Source: Bettongia penicillata ogilbyi (Eukaryota > Chordata > Mammalia > Diprotodontia > Potoroidae). Taken from it: a stretch of DNA of 64,000 nucleotides. The notes under the pieces were generated by a model. It saw only the letters and a list, made by a program, of their open reading frames with translations, made no database searches and was not told the origin of the DNA. Of this stretch, positions 46,920-59,934 are shown in pieces. The position numbers were made by a program, and so were the translations under genes. Position 1 is the first letter of the stretch. Every line of letters starts with the position of its first letter. The DNA is taken from assembly GCA_023548195.1 (NCBI GenBank), contig JAJHZJ010000413.1:15845941-15909940 (forward strand), written 5' to 3'.

Positions 46920-47585
46920 AATAGAAGGATATCTAGAATGAAATTAACTTAACAAAGCACATTTTCAGGATGATTTCCTTTGACTGGAGAGAATGGGGAA
47001 TATTCAGTATTGTCGTCTCTTATCTTCAAGGTAGAAGCATCATTAATGGAGACAAGGAACAAACAGAAGAGACTCACATTTATTTCCGCTCCTTCCTTTC
47101 AATAAGACTTGACAAATCTTTAGGCCACATTAACAAATCACATGTAAAAATCTGAATTTAGCAGGAAGTGATTAATCTAAATTTCACAGTAGAAAGAAAT
47201 TTGGGAGAAAATGGTACTAATGCCTGGAATGCATTTTTTCCACACTTACTTTTCTCCTTGAAAATAGTATATAAATTTATTGTATAGTGTTTCACAAAAC
47301 AATAATTTTGCTAAACTGTCTCTTTTAAAGCCTTTTGATATTCCTTCTTTTACATCTCTTCCAAGTAATGTGAAAATTTTATTTTATTGAAAAATAAAAT
47401 TTTTCAATTTTGTGTACTTTTTCCTTGTTAGAATTTCTGTTAGAAGGAACAAATATCTTATGTCACTCTCAATGTAAATCTTAATTTCGACTTCTTCACA
47501 GAACATAATGAAACTGATATTCCTCTAATAAAGTTCACAATTCTTTTTAAAGTCATCATAACTCAGCAACTAGAAGTGGTTCTGT
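46920..47585. other. No gene seen
   Basis: Unassigned AT-rich sequence. A perfect inverted A/T repeat, 'attttattgaaaaataaaat', lies near 47,378-47,402. Confidence 0.4.
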
Positions 47586-47589
47586 CTCA

Positions 47590-47860
47590 TCTCAGACACC
47601 TGAGGCAGGTTAGTGCCTTGGTGGATAAAATGTGATGCTAGCAGTTAAGAAAACATGAGTTCAAATTTGTCCTCAGATACTTATGGCTGTATGATGCCAT
47701 AAACACAGACCATCTCTATTTTCTTTTTCTTCATCTATAAACGAGATAAAAATAGCACTTACTTCCCAGAAAAAGTAATTGTAAAGGGCTTTGCACATTG
47801 CCTGGCATGTAGTATGCACTATATGAATGTCAGTTATTATTTTGATTATTAATTTTATGA
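47590..47860 (+). repeat. MIR-related SINE
   Basis: 'gttagtgccttggtggataa', 'gagttcaaatttgtcctcag', 'acttacttcccagaaaaagt' and 'cctggcatgtagtatgcact' give a near full-length MIR/THER-type order. Confidence 0.75.
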
Positions 47861-47999
47861 TATAAAACAAGTCACAATCATCATATCTTAGTTTCCCCCA
47901 TATACTTTACAGTTATAGAAGCAAAATACAGAAGACTTTCAAAATTATACGGAGTTATTATGCTCATTTAGATTTTTATCCTATTTTAAGATTTGAAAA

Positions 48000-48205
48000 G
48001 TTCTTATATTCTTTCATTTGATACACAGAAGAAACTTTTGATGCATATGATATAATTATCTCCATTTTATTAATGAGGGAACTGCAAATTAGAGAAGAGA
48101 AATTGCTTGTTCAGTCACACAGCTAAGAGAAGTCAGATGTAGGATGTCAGCTCAGGTCTGCTTAATTCCAAGTCCAATACTCTATATACACTACACCAAT
48201 TAACT
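48000..48205 (+). repeat. MIR-family SINE
   Basis: 'ttatctccattttattaatg' and 'ttgttcagtcacacagctaa', then 'ttaattccaagtccaatact'. Confidence 0.75.
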
Positions 48206-48299
48206 GATTCTAAGACTTAGATCTCTCTATTTAGGTAGTCACTAATTATTGATCAGAACAAAATAATTTGCATGCAAATATTAGCTTTTATTATATACT

Positions 48300-48425
48300 C
48301 AGTCTATTATTAACTGAGTTGTTAAGCACCTACTATGTGCTAAGCGCTGTGCTAACTGCTGGAAATACAAAGATAGGCAGAAGGAAAGAAATTCTTGTTT
48401 TCAAGGAGCTCACCAGCTAATGAAT
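48300..48425 (+). repeat. L2/CR1-clade LINE fragment
   Basis: 'gttaagcacctactatgtgc', 'taagcgctgtgctaactgct' and 'tttcaaggagctcaccagct' form a widespread old mammalian repeat block. Confidence 0.55.
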
Positions 48426-48749
48426 GGGAAATGACTTGCATGTCTCATCTTTTAGTATAATCCTAGAAGACATAACTTTAAAAATGATGAAAAAATAAAT
48501 TTCTTCCCATTAATTACTATAATTTGAATCTTTTTGATTATTAATATTTTATCTATTCCTCGAAGCCTTTGAAACTGTGTGATGCTAATTTATTTGCTAA
48601 TATCACAAACTTGGTCTTTGATTTGTTTTCCCTTTCCCTTTGATAACTTCTGTTTTTAATATGTAATTTTAAGATAGATGCAGTCATATGAGATGACATC
48701 TATAATTTTATGACAGTTTAAGACTCCCTAAGACTTAGTAAGCAAAGTA

Positions 48750-48925
48750 TTATCAGAGATAGTATATTAACTGTGTAGTCAAAACATTTGGGTTCAAATC
48801 CTACTTCTGATATTTGATATCTTCATGAGTTTGGCAAATCACCTATTGGCCTCAGTTTATTCAAGTGCAAAATGAATCCATTGTATGGTGTCTGTGTTCC
48901 TTTCTAGCTCTAGGTCTATGATTTT
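48750..48925 (+). repeat. MIR
   Basis: 'gggttcaaatcctacttctg', 'ggcctcagtttattcaagtg' and 'tttctagctctaggtctatg'. Confidence 0.7.
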
Positions 48926-48929
48926 TTGA

Positions 48930-50780
48930 CCCTGACCTCTAGCCTGGTTAAAAAAGAAGAATTATTTATCTGGTATTTATCTTTCATTGAGCTGTCTGGT
49001 ATAAATGTAGTAAAAATCCAGACTTTCCCAACCCATACACCTAAGTCTCCAGAATGTGAATGGATTCATCTCTCCCAACTGTTCAGTATTAAAGGGGTGC
49101 CTTTGAATGTCAGCAGTGTTCTAATGCTATCAGCTTAGGCCCCTCATTGGGTATCTCTCCCTAATATCATCACCAAGTATGAGCACTCCAATATATATTA
49201 TCTCATTTATATTTGCTCAATATCATTGATAACTAATATATATCAACTAATTTTGCACAGAGATATTTATTGAGAAGCTATTGAAAGAAAATATATGATA
49301 ACCTATATTCTACTCCTGAATCATGTATATATTCTCACATCTACCATCTCAATCCCAGAAGAAAGAGGAATGAAATTAAATTGGCTTATATAAATGGTTT
49401 CCCTACTACCAATTTCATTTTTGAGTGTAGCATGGACTATGGATGAGTTGTTTTATTGCTTAAAGGACACAGTGTCTAAGGGTCAATTCATCTGCCATTT
49501 AGCTGGATCAAGCAATGTGTTACTCAAAGCTATTATAGACCTTTAATAGTTCAGCTATGGCAGTGTGGAAGTCTATGTAATAGAAGACTGCCCCTAGACC
49601 TCTGATAGGTCTTTCAACTTTGCAAACCTCATACGGTGGTTTTGTCTCTAATACTCCTTCACATAACATCAGAAAATATAAATACATAAGAGACAGAAGA
49701 AATTACTGAGTTATGTATCCCCAGACAACCATAGTGGTCTGAGTGGGGAGATAAAGTAGATGAAGTGTCCAACTGACTCACTGCTCAGAGGCTTATTAAG
49801 GACAGTTTTATTTCCTCTCTTAAAAATTTGTAGGGAAATCTTGTTTTGAATTTTAAATGCACAAACAGTTCTATCCAAGTCATCAATTAAATATTTTTCT
49901 TCACCACTGTAACAGAAAGTACCCCGACATACACAGGAGGATCTGCTATACAGGTTCTTAGATCTGCATTTCTAAAAGGAAAGCAACTTTTGAGAGCTCA
50001 GCAATCACTTTATTCAAGCACATGTATTATTTCCTTAGTTCAGGGGAAAAAATTCGCACCCTGAATCTCAGAGAAAACACAGAGGAATCAAAATCAACAG
50101 ACGTGGCTTCCAACTGTCTGACATAAGTAATACATACATCATAGAGAGATTAGCAGACAGATCCAACTGTCTGATCATTACATACATACATAGTTACCAG
50201 AGACAGAAGTACCAACATCTAGGTTTTCAAAGTCTAGGGGTGGGGGGTGCTGCTTAGTGCCTTTCTAGAATCTTGTCTGAGGAAATCAACACTTCCAATC
50301 AGGAAGCTAATCAGTAATACTTCACCTTAGAGTACTTATACATTTTTCAGAGTCAGGGGGCATCACAACCCCTCCAAAGCAGTGCCTCATTAAAAAATAA
50401 GCAAAAGGAGTGAGCCTTCCTACAAATCTTCCCAGGTTCATTAATGGGTGAGAAAGATCTTCCCGTTAAGAAACAAAATTGTATTAATAATAAGCAAAAA
50501 TGCTTTATCAATACAACCACACAGTTAACTGACATGAAACAGTCACAGAGCAACTATAAATGCTCAGAATGGTGAGCAGATTTCCTACATTCCCTATATT
50601 CATGCATCGCTAGAAACAGATTTACCAGTTCCACCCTGAGTTGCATTTTCAGAGGACTAGATCCCTACAGTCCAGTCCATTGTTATATAACTAATAAAAC
50701 AGTGTTTTTAATATAATTCATCACTAAACCCCAAGCTAAGTAATTCAGTTTTTTCTTTAGTGTAGAAATGTATCAAATTA
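48930..50780. other. No gene or clear repeat seen
   Basis: About 1.85 kb of unassigned sequence; no domain is recognisable in any frame. Confidence 0.4.
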
Positions 50781-50783
50781 AAA

Positions 50784-50958
50784 TCCCTTCTCTCTCCTCT
50801 CCTCTCCTCTCCTCTCCTCTCCTCTCCTCTCCTCTCCTCTCCTCTCCTCTCCTCTCCTCTCCTCTCCTCTCCTCTCCTCTTTTCTTCTTCTTCTTCTTCT
50901 TCTTCTTCTTCTTCTTCTTCTTCTTCTTCTTCTTCTTCTTCTTTTCTCTCTCTCTTCT
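50784..50958. repeat. 175 bp pure pyrimidine tract, (CTCCT)n-(CTT)n
   Basis: An uninterrupted pyrimidine run made of about 18 CTCCT/CCTCT units (to 50,880) followed by about 20 CTT units and a short CT run. The opposite strand is pure purine. Confidence 0.97.
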
Positions 50959-50959
50959 G

Positions 50960-52640
50960 TATCTCTCTGTGTACATACACACGTTTGTATACATAAATAT
51001 ATAATATTCCTTTCTGAACCTTATATAAGTATAGAAATGTCAATGAATATCATATATTCTTGGGTTTTCTTTTATTTTCAACAGGGTTTCTATTAACTTG
51101 TTAACATAGATCATTATTAGGAAATAAATGAGTTTATGTGTGTGTGTGTGTGTCTTTCCTCTACGAAAGAATCTAGTTTTCTAATGATAAAATAAGTAGT
51201 TTTGATATAGAACAATAGATAACCAACAAACCAAAACTTCAAATTTCTGGAAATTGTTTATGTTCTTAACAACTGGGAATGTTTGAATAAATTCAAGTAA
51301 ATTAAAGAACGAAGCATCATAAATTAAAAGGAAATGACAGTTATGAAGATTACAAAGCAATATTTCATGACATGAAACTGGACCGGAGAAAGGAGAGCAA
51401 AATGAACATTATATACACCGTTTATAAATATGTATATGATTATATAATGCTGTGTAAGTATATGTATGTGCACACATACACACACAAAAAAATAAATTCA
51501 CAAAAAGACATGGAAATTCAAAAGATGGTATGGCCCTGTTTAATAGTTTAGACAAGTTTTTTTTTAATAAACAATTAAAATAGGCATATAGACAATTATT
51601 GGCTATGTGCACAGATTATATGTGTATATGTATATATATATATATATATGTGCTTGACTAGAAGAGTCAGTTTCAATTTAGAATATGTGGTCAAAGGATA
51701 AATTCATAGTTTCCAGTGACAAGAAGTTCTTTTCTCCTATCACAGCATCCTTATGAAGTTTTTCTTATATGCTTTGTAGAATCCGAAAGGTGCCTTTTCT
51801 CGGTGCATCTAGTTTCTTCTCAATGTATCTCTAAGCTCTCAGTTGAGCTATTATTATTAGTCACAGAAGCTGGATGATACTTGTACTATCCGTGGTAGAC
51901 CCTTCTAATGACACTAATTGGAAATCCATGTCATTTTTGTAATTCACAAAGTTAGCATCTGGTTATTGGTAGGTGGTAGGAGATGCTTAACGTATGCTCA
52001 AGGCTCAACTCACTAAACTCCTCTTTCGCTACTAACTACTACAGGTATAAATACCTATTTCCTCAGTTTGTTCCTTAACCTAGAATGTTCCTGAAACTGT
52101 ACTTCTTTGGTGTTGGGATACTTATTTTCAGTTGATTTAAGATATCATACACAAACATAAAGTCTGAATCTCTTCAGTTAATCACAAAATATTCCCTGCA
52201 TGGTGTCATGTCTTTATCCAATGATGAAATCATGAAGCTTATTCCAAGTTAAGGACTTATTCATTCCAATTTTATAACTTATATTGATGAATTCCAACAA
52301 GAAATCTGGCCATTCCATATTTGTAGTAACTGGAATTGAGGATTCTATCTACTTTACTACAAATATGTTTTCAAACGAGGTATTATATTTCCTTTAGGAA
52401 GGAAGGAACTGACTATTAAAAGAAACATTTGTCAAGTTTTAACAACGTAAACATAGTCCATATAATTAAGTAGATATATTCAGTCACTTAAATAGGGCTC
52501 AATCAACTAAGGGCTATGGACCACAACCAGCTCCAGGCCTGTTTTTATGCAGGGCATGAACTAAGCAGTCTAGATTTGGCCCATGGACTGTGGTTTGTCA
52601 ATTCTAAAGCCCTTTTAAAATATTTCTGAAAAAAATATTT
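50960..52640. other. No gene seen
   Basis: Short GT (51,139-51,153) and TA (51,625-51,650) microsatellites; otherwise unassigned. Confidence 0.4.
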
Positions 52641-52649
52641 CTGTTTAAC

Positions 52650-53291
52650 ATTCTTTTCTTTTATAGTGTCCAGGGGAAAATTCTCTCTTTCCTTGCCACA
52701 CCTCCCCCACCCACTGATAAGGCAAACAATATGACATCAAGTAGACACATGAAATTATAAAAAAAAATTCCATGTTAGCCATATCACAAAAGCAAAAGAA
52801 ATAAAGTAAGAAAATTACGTTTAAATTTGCACTCAAAGTTCATAGCTTCTCTCTTTGGAGGTAGATAGCATTTTTTCATCATGATCCTTTTTGAATAGAC
52901 TGGAATCATTGTATTGATCAGAGTAGCCAAGTCTTTAGAGTTGGTCATAATTGCAACCTTGTTGTTACTATGTACAGTGTTCTCCTGGCTCTGCTCATTT
53001 CACTTTGCATCAGTTCATGTAAGTACAGTTTTTTTTTTTCTAAGAGTATTCTGTTTCTTTCTTATAGCACAATAATAGTCTATTACAATCACATATCACA
53101 ATTTGTTCGGTCATTGCCCAAGTGATGAGCATCTCCTTAATTTTCAGTTCTTTGTCACCACAAAAAGAGATGCTATAAATATTTTTGTTCATGTAGGTCC
53201 TTTTCTTTTTTCTTTGATCTCTTTAGGGTACAAAGTTCCAACTTGTTCTTTAAAAGAGTTGGATCAGTTCATTATACTAATAGTGAATTAG

Positions 53292-53360
<69 letters not shown>

Positions 53361-53743
53361 GGGTCTCTCGGTTTCTCTCTGTCTCTCTCTCCACATGCAC
53401 ATACACATACACATACATAACATATGTATGTGGGTATATGTATTTTTCCCTTTTTAAAGCAATTCTAATGGAACTGAGATTCAATTATTGCCTATAACAC
53501 CATCAATTTCCCTCTCCACTGTCAAAAACAAAACCAGTGAAAAGTTTACCTTGCACACATCTTTTATATGAATAAATATTCCTCATACTAGCTCTTCCTT
53601 TCCACTTCTCCCAGTGCATCCCTCTTTCTCGCTCTTTCAATTTTCTGAGGCCATCTCAACATAATTCACTGATTCCCATGATCCCTCTACGTAAATTCCC
53701 TCAAACTCTCCTAATAATGAAGTTCTTAGTAGATATATGTATC
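52650..53743 (-). mobile_element. L1, antisense: 3' end joined to inter-ORF spacer
   Basis: Minus-strand L1 3' UTR and ORF2 C-terminus at 52,650-53,275, then a CT microsatellite, then the inter-ORF spacer at about 53,495-53,743. Nearly all of ORF2 is missing. The element continues beyond a nested SINE at 53,987. Confidence 0.7.
53293..53358. repeat. (CT)n microsatellite at L1 deletion junction
   Basis: About 33 CT units, followed by degenerate CT and CACATA repeats to about 53,420, in the place where ORF2 should be. Confidence 0.95.
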
Positions 53744-53753
53744 ATCTTCCCAT

Positions 53754-53986
53754 GATATTGTTGCTTAGTTATTTCAGTCATGTCTGACTCTTCATGAGAG
53801 CATCTGGAGCTTTCTTGGCAAATATACTGAGTTTGCCATTTCTTTTTCCAACTCATTTTACAGAAGGGAAAATGAAGGCCAACTGGATTAATTGACTTGT
53901 CCAGGGTCACAAAACTAGTAAATATCTTGAACTCATCTTGATTCCAGGCCTTGTGCTCTATCAAATCTGCCACCTAGCTGCCGATT
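53754..53986 (-). repeat. MAR1-like SINE nested in L1
   Basis: Minus-strand copy with the head complement 'gccacctagctgcc' at the right and the tail complement 'ttgttgcttagttatttcag' at the left. Direct repeats ATCTTCCCAT at 53,744-53,753 and 53,987-53,996 flank it, and the L1 spacer continues across. Confidence 0.9.
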
Positions 53987-55805
53987 ATCTTCCCATATAG
54001 AAATGGAAACGGTTTAATTTTATTGAGTCCCTTACTCTTTCTTGTCTAATTTTTTTTTTTTAATGCTTCTCTTGAGCCTTGTGTTCGAATGTAAAATTTT
54101 CCATGCAACTCTGCTCTTTTTTCTTTAGGAGGGCTTGGAAGAATATTTCATTAAATATTCACTGTTTTCTCCTGAAAGATTATACTTAGTTTGCTATGTA
54201 AGTTATACTTATTTGTCATCCTAGCTCTTTTGACTTCCAGATATCATATTCCAAGTCCTGTTATCTTCTAATGTGAAAGCTAATAAATCATATGTGATCC
54301 TGATCATGGCCTCATGATATTTCAATTGTTTCTTTTTATCTGCCTTGTAGTGTTTTCTCCTTAGCCTGGGAGCTCAGGAATTTAGTTATGATAATTCTGG
54401 GAGCTTTCATCTTTGGATCACTTTCGGGAGGTGTTAAGTATATTCTTTCAATTTATATTTTGCCATCTGGAGTTAAGATTGGGGGGAAGTGTTTTTTCTC
54501 AGAATTTATTTGAAATATGTCTAAACTCAAACTCTTTCTCTGATCATGGTATTTGGGTTGTCCAATAATCCCTATATTATATCTCCTCAATTTATTTTCA
54601 AGGTCACTTTTTTTTTCTGGTGACATATTTTACTTCTATATTTTTATTTATTTAACTATGCTTTACTATTTCTAGATTTCTTGTGGACTCATTTTCTTCC
54701 TCTTACCCAATTCTTTTTTAAGGAGTTCTTGTCTTCAGTGAATTTTTGTACCTCTATTTTTTTCCGTGTGTACTATTTTACTTTTTTGAAGAATTCCTTT
54801 CTTCAGTGAATTTTCAATTAGGCATATTCTGTTTTGTTTTTTTTTTACATTGTTCTTTTCTTCAATATTTTCTGTGCCTCTTCTATGATCTCTTCAAAAT
54901 TTTATTGTAAAACTCATTTTTTAAAATTTTTATTGTATTTATTTTTATTGTAAAACTCTTATTTCTTTTCCTCTACCACTCTTTTCTTTGTCTCTAACTT
55001 TTCCAAAAATACTTGTTGGACTTTGCTCCTATTAGTATTTTTCTTTGACACTTTGGTTGTAACAGTTTTCATGTTATTGGTTTTTCTTCCTGTGTTTCTG
55101 CTTTGATCTTCTCTGTCCTCATAGTAGCTTTTTATGGTCATTTTGGTGTTGTTATTTGCTCATTTTCCAGCTTATTCCCGCCTTTGAACTTTATATTAAA
55201 GGTAGACTTTGCTCAGCTGGGGGTAGACGCTGTCCTTAGTTTCATTTTTTTTGCATGTTTCTGTTTTCAGAGCTAGTTCTAGAGGTCTAGAATTTTCATG
55301 GCTTCCTTGGTTACTGCTCTCCTCATCTGAGTTCTGGTCTTTACCCAGAAATGAACCCTACTCCTTTGCAGCCAAAAGTTTTAGGGATTTTCTTGAGGAA
55401 AAAATCAAAACAAATGATCTTCTTCCTAGGAAGTATAGAACTTTGTTTGGGCAATAGATTTGTCGATCAACATCAGTTATATCCAGAGCTGTCAAAGGTT
55501 TCCCTGTAATTTCTTTCTGACCTGTTGTTTGATCCCATTATAAACTCTGGACTGAAGCTCTGCAAGCTACTCTTGCAGGAACTACTGTCACAACTGTCTT
55601 TGAGCAACAACTGGTGATGTTGCTGTATGGGCTCCAATGTCACAGACCTTTCCTGACAACCTCCTACATATCTCACTTTGACCTTTTATTGTCCCTGCTG
55701 CTCTAAAATGTGATTTCAGGAATTATTTTCAAATTGTTTGGAGGGGAATGCTAGAAGAGATCATCCAGTTATGACTGGTAAACCATCATTTTGACTTGCC
55801 TCCAT
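53987..55805 (-). mobile_element. L1, antisense: spacer, ORF1 and 5' UTR
   Basis: Continuation of the L1 at 52,650: end of spacer, ORF1 (about 55,163-54,065) and a 5' UTR ending near 55,805 ('accatcattttgacttgcctcc' is a degraded complement of the L1 start motif). Both ends of the L1 are thus present while ORF2 is almost absent. Confidence 0.7.
54065..55163 (-). pseudogene. L1 ORF1 remnant
   Basis: The start codon ATG is at 55,163; the second codon-level stop follows almost at once. The piece 55,141-54,959 is open and encodes a Lys/Glu/Thr-rich N-terminus (MTIKSYYEDREDQSRNTGRK). Downstream the RNA-recognition and C-terminal regions can be followed by DNA similarity to the ORF1 at 41,235-41,873, but with frequent stops. 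Inactive. Confidence 0.7.
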
Positions 55806-55809
55806 CAAT

Positions 55810-57325
55810 CCTGTGGTCCTAGATAAGGTACGAGGGGAATGTCAGGCATCTTATTAGCAGAAATTTCTTAATACCTGATGTTTTGCAAAAGTCATATCCA
55901 TTGTCTAAATATTTAATCTGTTTTCTATGGTGTGCTTAGAAAAAGACCTGCATTCAAGAACTATTTATCATCACCTACCACATACAATGCATAATGCTTG
56001 ACTTCGAGGAAGCAATAGTCATTGTCCTCGGTGCACTTATGTTCTGGTATGAGGAAATAACATATTTGTTCTCTGATATAGGATGGTTAGGACTGCTCAT
56101 TATTTTTGTGTGTCACAAGATTCACATAACCATGAATAAATTAAACATTTACTGCAGTATGACTGGCCACTCTGGGATCATCTTTGGTGATATATGCATT
56201 GAAAGATGAAAGGCAATCTAACGAACATATAATCCAGCTTTGTGTATGATTGTATTAATCTGCTAATTCCTGCATATTAGAGACTGAGAACCCTGGATTG
56301 TGCAAATCACCCAAATATAGGCCTATATCTGCTGGAATCTTTTATTTCCTCTGACATACAGCTGGTCAGTTGCCTTTCATCCTCAAGAAGATATTCAGCT
56401 ACTGAGGGGTGATTGTTACCAATCAATGAGCACATATTTATTGTCATGTACTACTTCTATTCTCTGCACATACAAAGAGAAAATGAAGTGGTTTCTGCAT
56501 TCAAGAACCTTATAATTCGTGGGCTTCACTTAAGAATAACACAATCAAGTATAAAAGCTCTTGAGACCTTCAGATGACATTTCCTCATAATTTAAATAAT
56601 TGAATTGATAGCAACTGTTTGTCCATGCACAATGCAGGTCTCCTTTTTTAGGAATAATTTAGATCCCGCGTGGCTCACAGGTCATTATTATGCCAATTAG
56701 AAAGTGATAATACACAAGATTAGTGGTAATAAATAAAAATATATTTTTAAGAAAGAATGACACTCATCTCCCAGTTACTGAGTATGTCAGGAGGATAATA
56801 CAAAAAATTTGGAGAACAAGCTAGATTATATAATTAAATAATACTCAGTGTTTTGTGCTATAGTAGCATTAAAGAAAATCAGTTTATTTTAAATTTAGAA
56901 AAGGAACAAAAAGAATATCAATAGAAAAAAATGAAACCTTTTAACGTACAGCATGAAACTGACAGGATAAAAGCTGCAGTTAATTCCATGATGAGAAACA
57001 ACTATCTACACTTTTCCTAATTCTAGCCTTTGCTTACATGTGCCCTCAGTGGTGTGATTGGAAAGAGGTTGGGAGGTTTTATGATGCTGAACAAACTGAT
57101 TTCTAGAGGAAGGGGTTCCCCCACTAGACCTATTAAAATAAACTTCCAGGAAGGGGTAAGAAATTATCTTAACCAGCTTGCTTGCTAGGTCATGTTGGCA
57201 TCTTATTAAGCTACATAAGCCCTCCCTAGCAAGCCCTGCCCTCCTCTCTCTTTTAGTAGTCAAAATAACTCTATGTGTGTTTGGGGACTTACATTTAAAC
57301 AGTGTTTTGAAATACACTATGATAG
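55810..57325. other. No gene; two weak L2-like blocks
   Basis: L2/CR1-type blocks may lie at 55,940-56,060 and 56,410-56,530 ('gaacaccttataattcg'-like end after 'gcattcaagaa'). The rest, including the somewhat GC-richer 57,050-57,260, is unassigned. Confidence 0.35.
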
Positions 57326-57329
57326 GAAG

Positions 57330-57505
57330 AAAGATCCACACAGTAGGGGGAAAAGTGCTAGACCTGGAGTCAGGAAATGTCTGGGTACAAATCTAACCTC
57401 TGAGAGTTATTGTGTGACAATGGATAAGTCACATCATCTTAGTATGTCATTTTCCTCATTCTAAGAGTAAAACATCCCAGTAACAACAGCAAAAAAAAAA
57501 AAAAC
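57330..57505 (+). repeat. tRNA-derived SINE, degraded
   Basis: 'gtgctagacctggagtcagg', 'ctgggtacaaatctaacctc' and 'gtgacaatggataagtcaca', ending in an A-rich tail. Confidence 0.65.
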
Positions 57506-57509
57506 CCAA

Positions 57510-59930
57510 AAAACAACTCAACCAGACATAGCAGTACCAATTTCACATCTCTGTTTTTAGGTTCAAATGAGTAATGAGTAAAAGTGCCTCATGAATATTA
57601 AATTGCTATAGTATTAGTTAACAATTAACTAATTATTGTTATTATTCCCACAATTAATCATCAGATTAAGAGGCTAGGTGATTTCCCCATGACCCACTTG
57701 GTGAAATCAAAATTTCAACCGAGATGGATACAATAAGAAAGGAGAGGAGGGAGGGTAGAATAAGGAGAGAACAGTCAAAAACCAAACAAACTTCTACTTT
57801 GGAAAGAGGATGATTAGGTAGAATTTAAAGGAAAGAAAGTGCAAGAACTGGTTATAGAGATCTGGGAAAGGGAAAAGGGAGAAGGAATAGTAAAATGGAA
57901 CCAAAATTCTTATTAGTATTCATTGCATATTGTCTCTTTCATCACCATCTTTGTAAAGAGGAATAATTGGGGAAAGATAAAGGATTTTAAAAAAAAAAAG
58001 CTTGCTACATTGGAGGGAAGTACACAATTACCAGTCACAACTGCAAATATGCATAGAATACAAGTGCCATGAAAGAGAAGAAGAGACCATAATGGATTAG
58101 AAAACAGATTCCAAAACATGATGTTGACATGAAAAGTGCTTGGAATCTAATGATTCAGAAAAATTAAATATGTGGGTCTAAAATACACTTTTTTACACTT
58201 CAGATGAACTCAGAGCATCTGAGATACTACTCAAGAAATCAGTAATGATACAAACAAATCTGGACTAGGAATAGAGAATGGATTTGTGATGCATTTTTGA
58301 TAGGGAGTGTCCAATGAGAAAGTTCCTTATACTAATACAAGTTGACACCTCTTGTACAAGTTAATGTCTGAGAGAATTTCCTATAGCATCAAAAGCTCAA
58401 ATTATGTGTCATATAGGTAGCATATATCAGAAGACTTGAGCCCAAGACTTCCTGTTTTTTAAGCTAACTCTCCTCTGTACCATGTTGTCTCTTATAGTAA
58501 TAAAAATAGACATGATTGAAGAAGATGAATAGGGAAAGTACATTATGTTTAAAGACCATGGAAAATACAATAATATCCATCTGGGTCTGGTGAAGGTAAC
58601 ATAGCATTATCTGACTTTCCCAAAGAAGAATTTACTTGACATGGATATGTCTTTGTGTTTTTACCCCTGTGCACCACTGGACTGGAAGTAGATCAAGTAA
58701 TTTGAATATGTAAGTTTATATTCCTTAGTTGTCCTTGGTATTATCTCTGTGGAGAGAGGTCATCCTTCTAGGAGGAACAGAATGTCAGATGAAATGTCCA
58801 GATAATTTTGGATACATTTCCAATGTAATACTTTTCCAAGATTCTGCCTCAAAATGATTATGGTGTGTGTTGAGGGTGAAGAAATAATGGTCTCTGGTCA
58901 GGCACAGGGCTCTTTTCTGAGATAACAAGATTCTGCATTGTGAGAAACTCAATTGAATATATTTGACTTTTTTTTGGTCCCCACGGTATTTTTATGCCCA
59001 GGTAAATGAGGTAACATAATGATGATCCAATTCAATAGCCCTACCTAAATTCATTTCTAGAGGACACATTTTGCTTTTATTTCTTGTATTGCTCTCTAAG
59101 GTTAATAGTCATAAGTACTGGTGGACAGAACTGTGTGAAACCAACAATACTGGATTTCATACTTCTTTCCCACTACTCTCACAGTTTTCCTACCCACTAG
59201 AAGTTATGAAAGAGTCACTGCTGTAATTTCCTCAAATGCAAAAAGAAGAATGAAGTTCATTAAGTGGGCAAAATTGAAAATAAACTTAATTTCTTCTCCA
59301 TTTCCTTTCTGAATTACATCTCTTCTTGTTTAGAGCAGATAGCAGCTGTTGTAGCTGAGGCCAATACTCACTCTTACTTGGACAGCACCAGATATGAACC
59401 AATGCCATGCATCAGAAGATGCCCATGTTTTGGCTGTAATTGAAAAATGGATGTTCACATTATTCTCTTCTGTAAATGTTGGTCAGGAAGTGAGAATGGC
59501 CAGCTCAAATCTTAATCAGTGAAGGGCATGTATTGCCTGGTCAGTTGATACCAGAAAACAGATGGTAAAGGAGCCATGAAAAATTTGCCTATTTTGGTTA
59601 ATGAATACATTTCCCCTCATCAATTTTATTTCGTAAACACATAGTGGTACAATTGTATATCATATTAGAGGAACTAATGGACTTACAGAAAATAATTGTT
59701 ACTGATGAATTAAAATTGCACATAAAGGCATCCTCAGTGCCAACTATTGATTTTTCAAAAGGGAAAAAATATAAGATCTTCATAACACCAAAATATGTGT
59801 CACTATTTGTATATTTCTTGAGAATGCCAAGAGGCAAATGAAATAATATCAGAAAAGCATTAAAGAAGAGATTGGAAAAGATTAGATAAGCTGTGCTACT
59901 ATGCAGTCATACAAAATGTGTTTGGGAAAA
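57510..59930. other. No gene seen
   Basis: A MIR-like piece may lie at 57,655-57,720. No convincing exon; the candidate at 59,337-59,445 is listed among rejected items. Confidence 0.4.
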
Positions 59931-59934
59931 CTAA

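Noticed and set aside
50708..51043. Open frames encoding long Glu, Lys, Phe or Leu-Ser repeats
   Set aside because: These are translations of the CTCCT and CTT microsatellites in different frames, not genes.
57050..57260. Possible second LTR (GC-richer with an AATAAA-like motif)
   Set aside because: No terminal motifs, no duplication and no related copy in the window.
59337..59445. Exon-like stretch: a pyrimidine-rich tract ending in 'tttag', then a 35-codon open frame ending in TGA
   Set aside because: No recognisable protein, no partner exon, no donor or polyadenylation context; a pyrimidine tract plus AG is common by chance.
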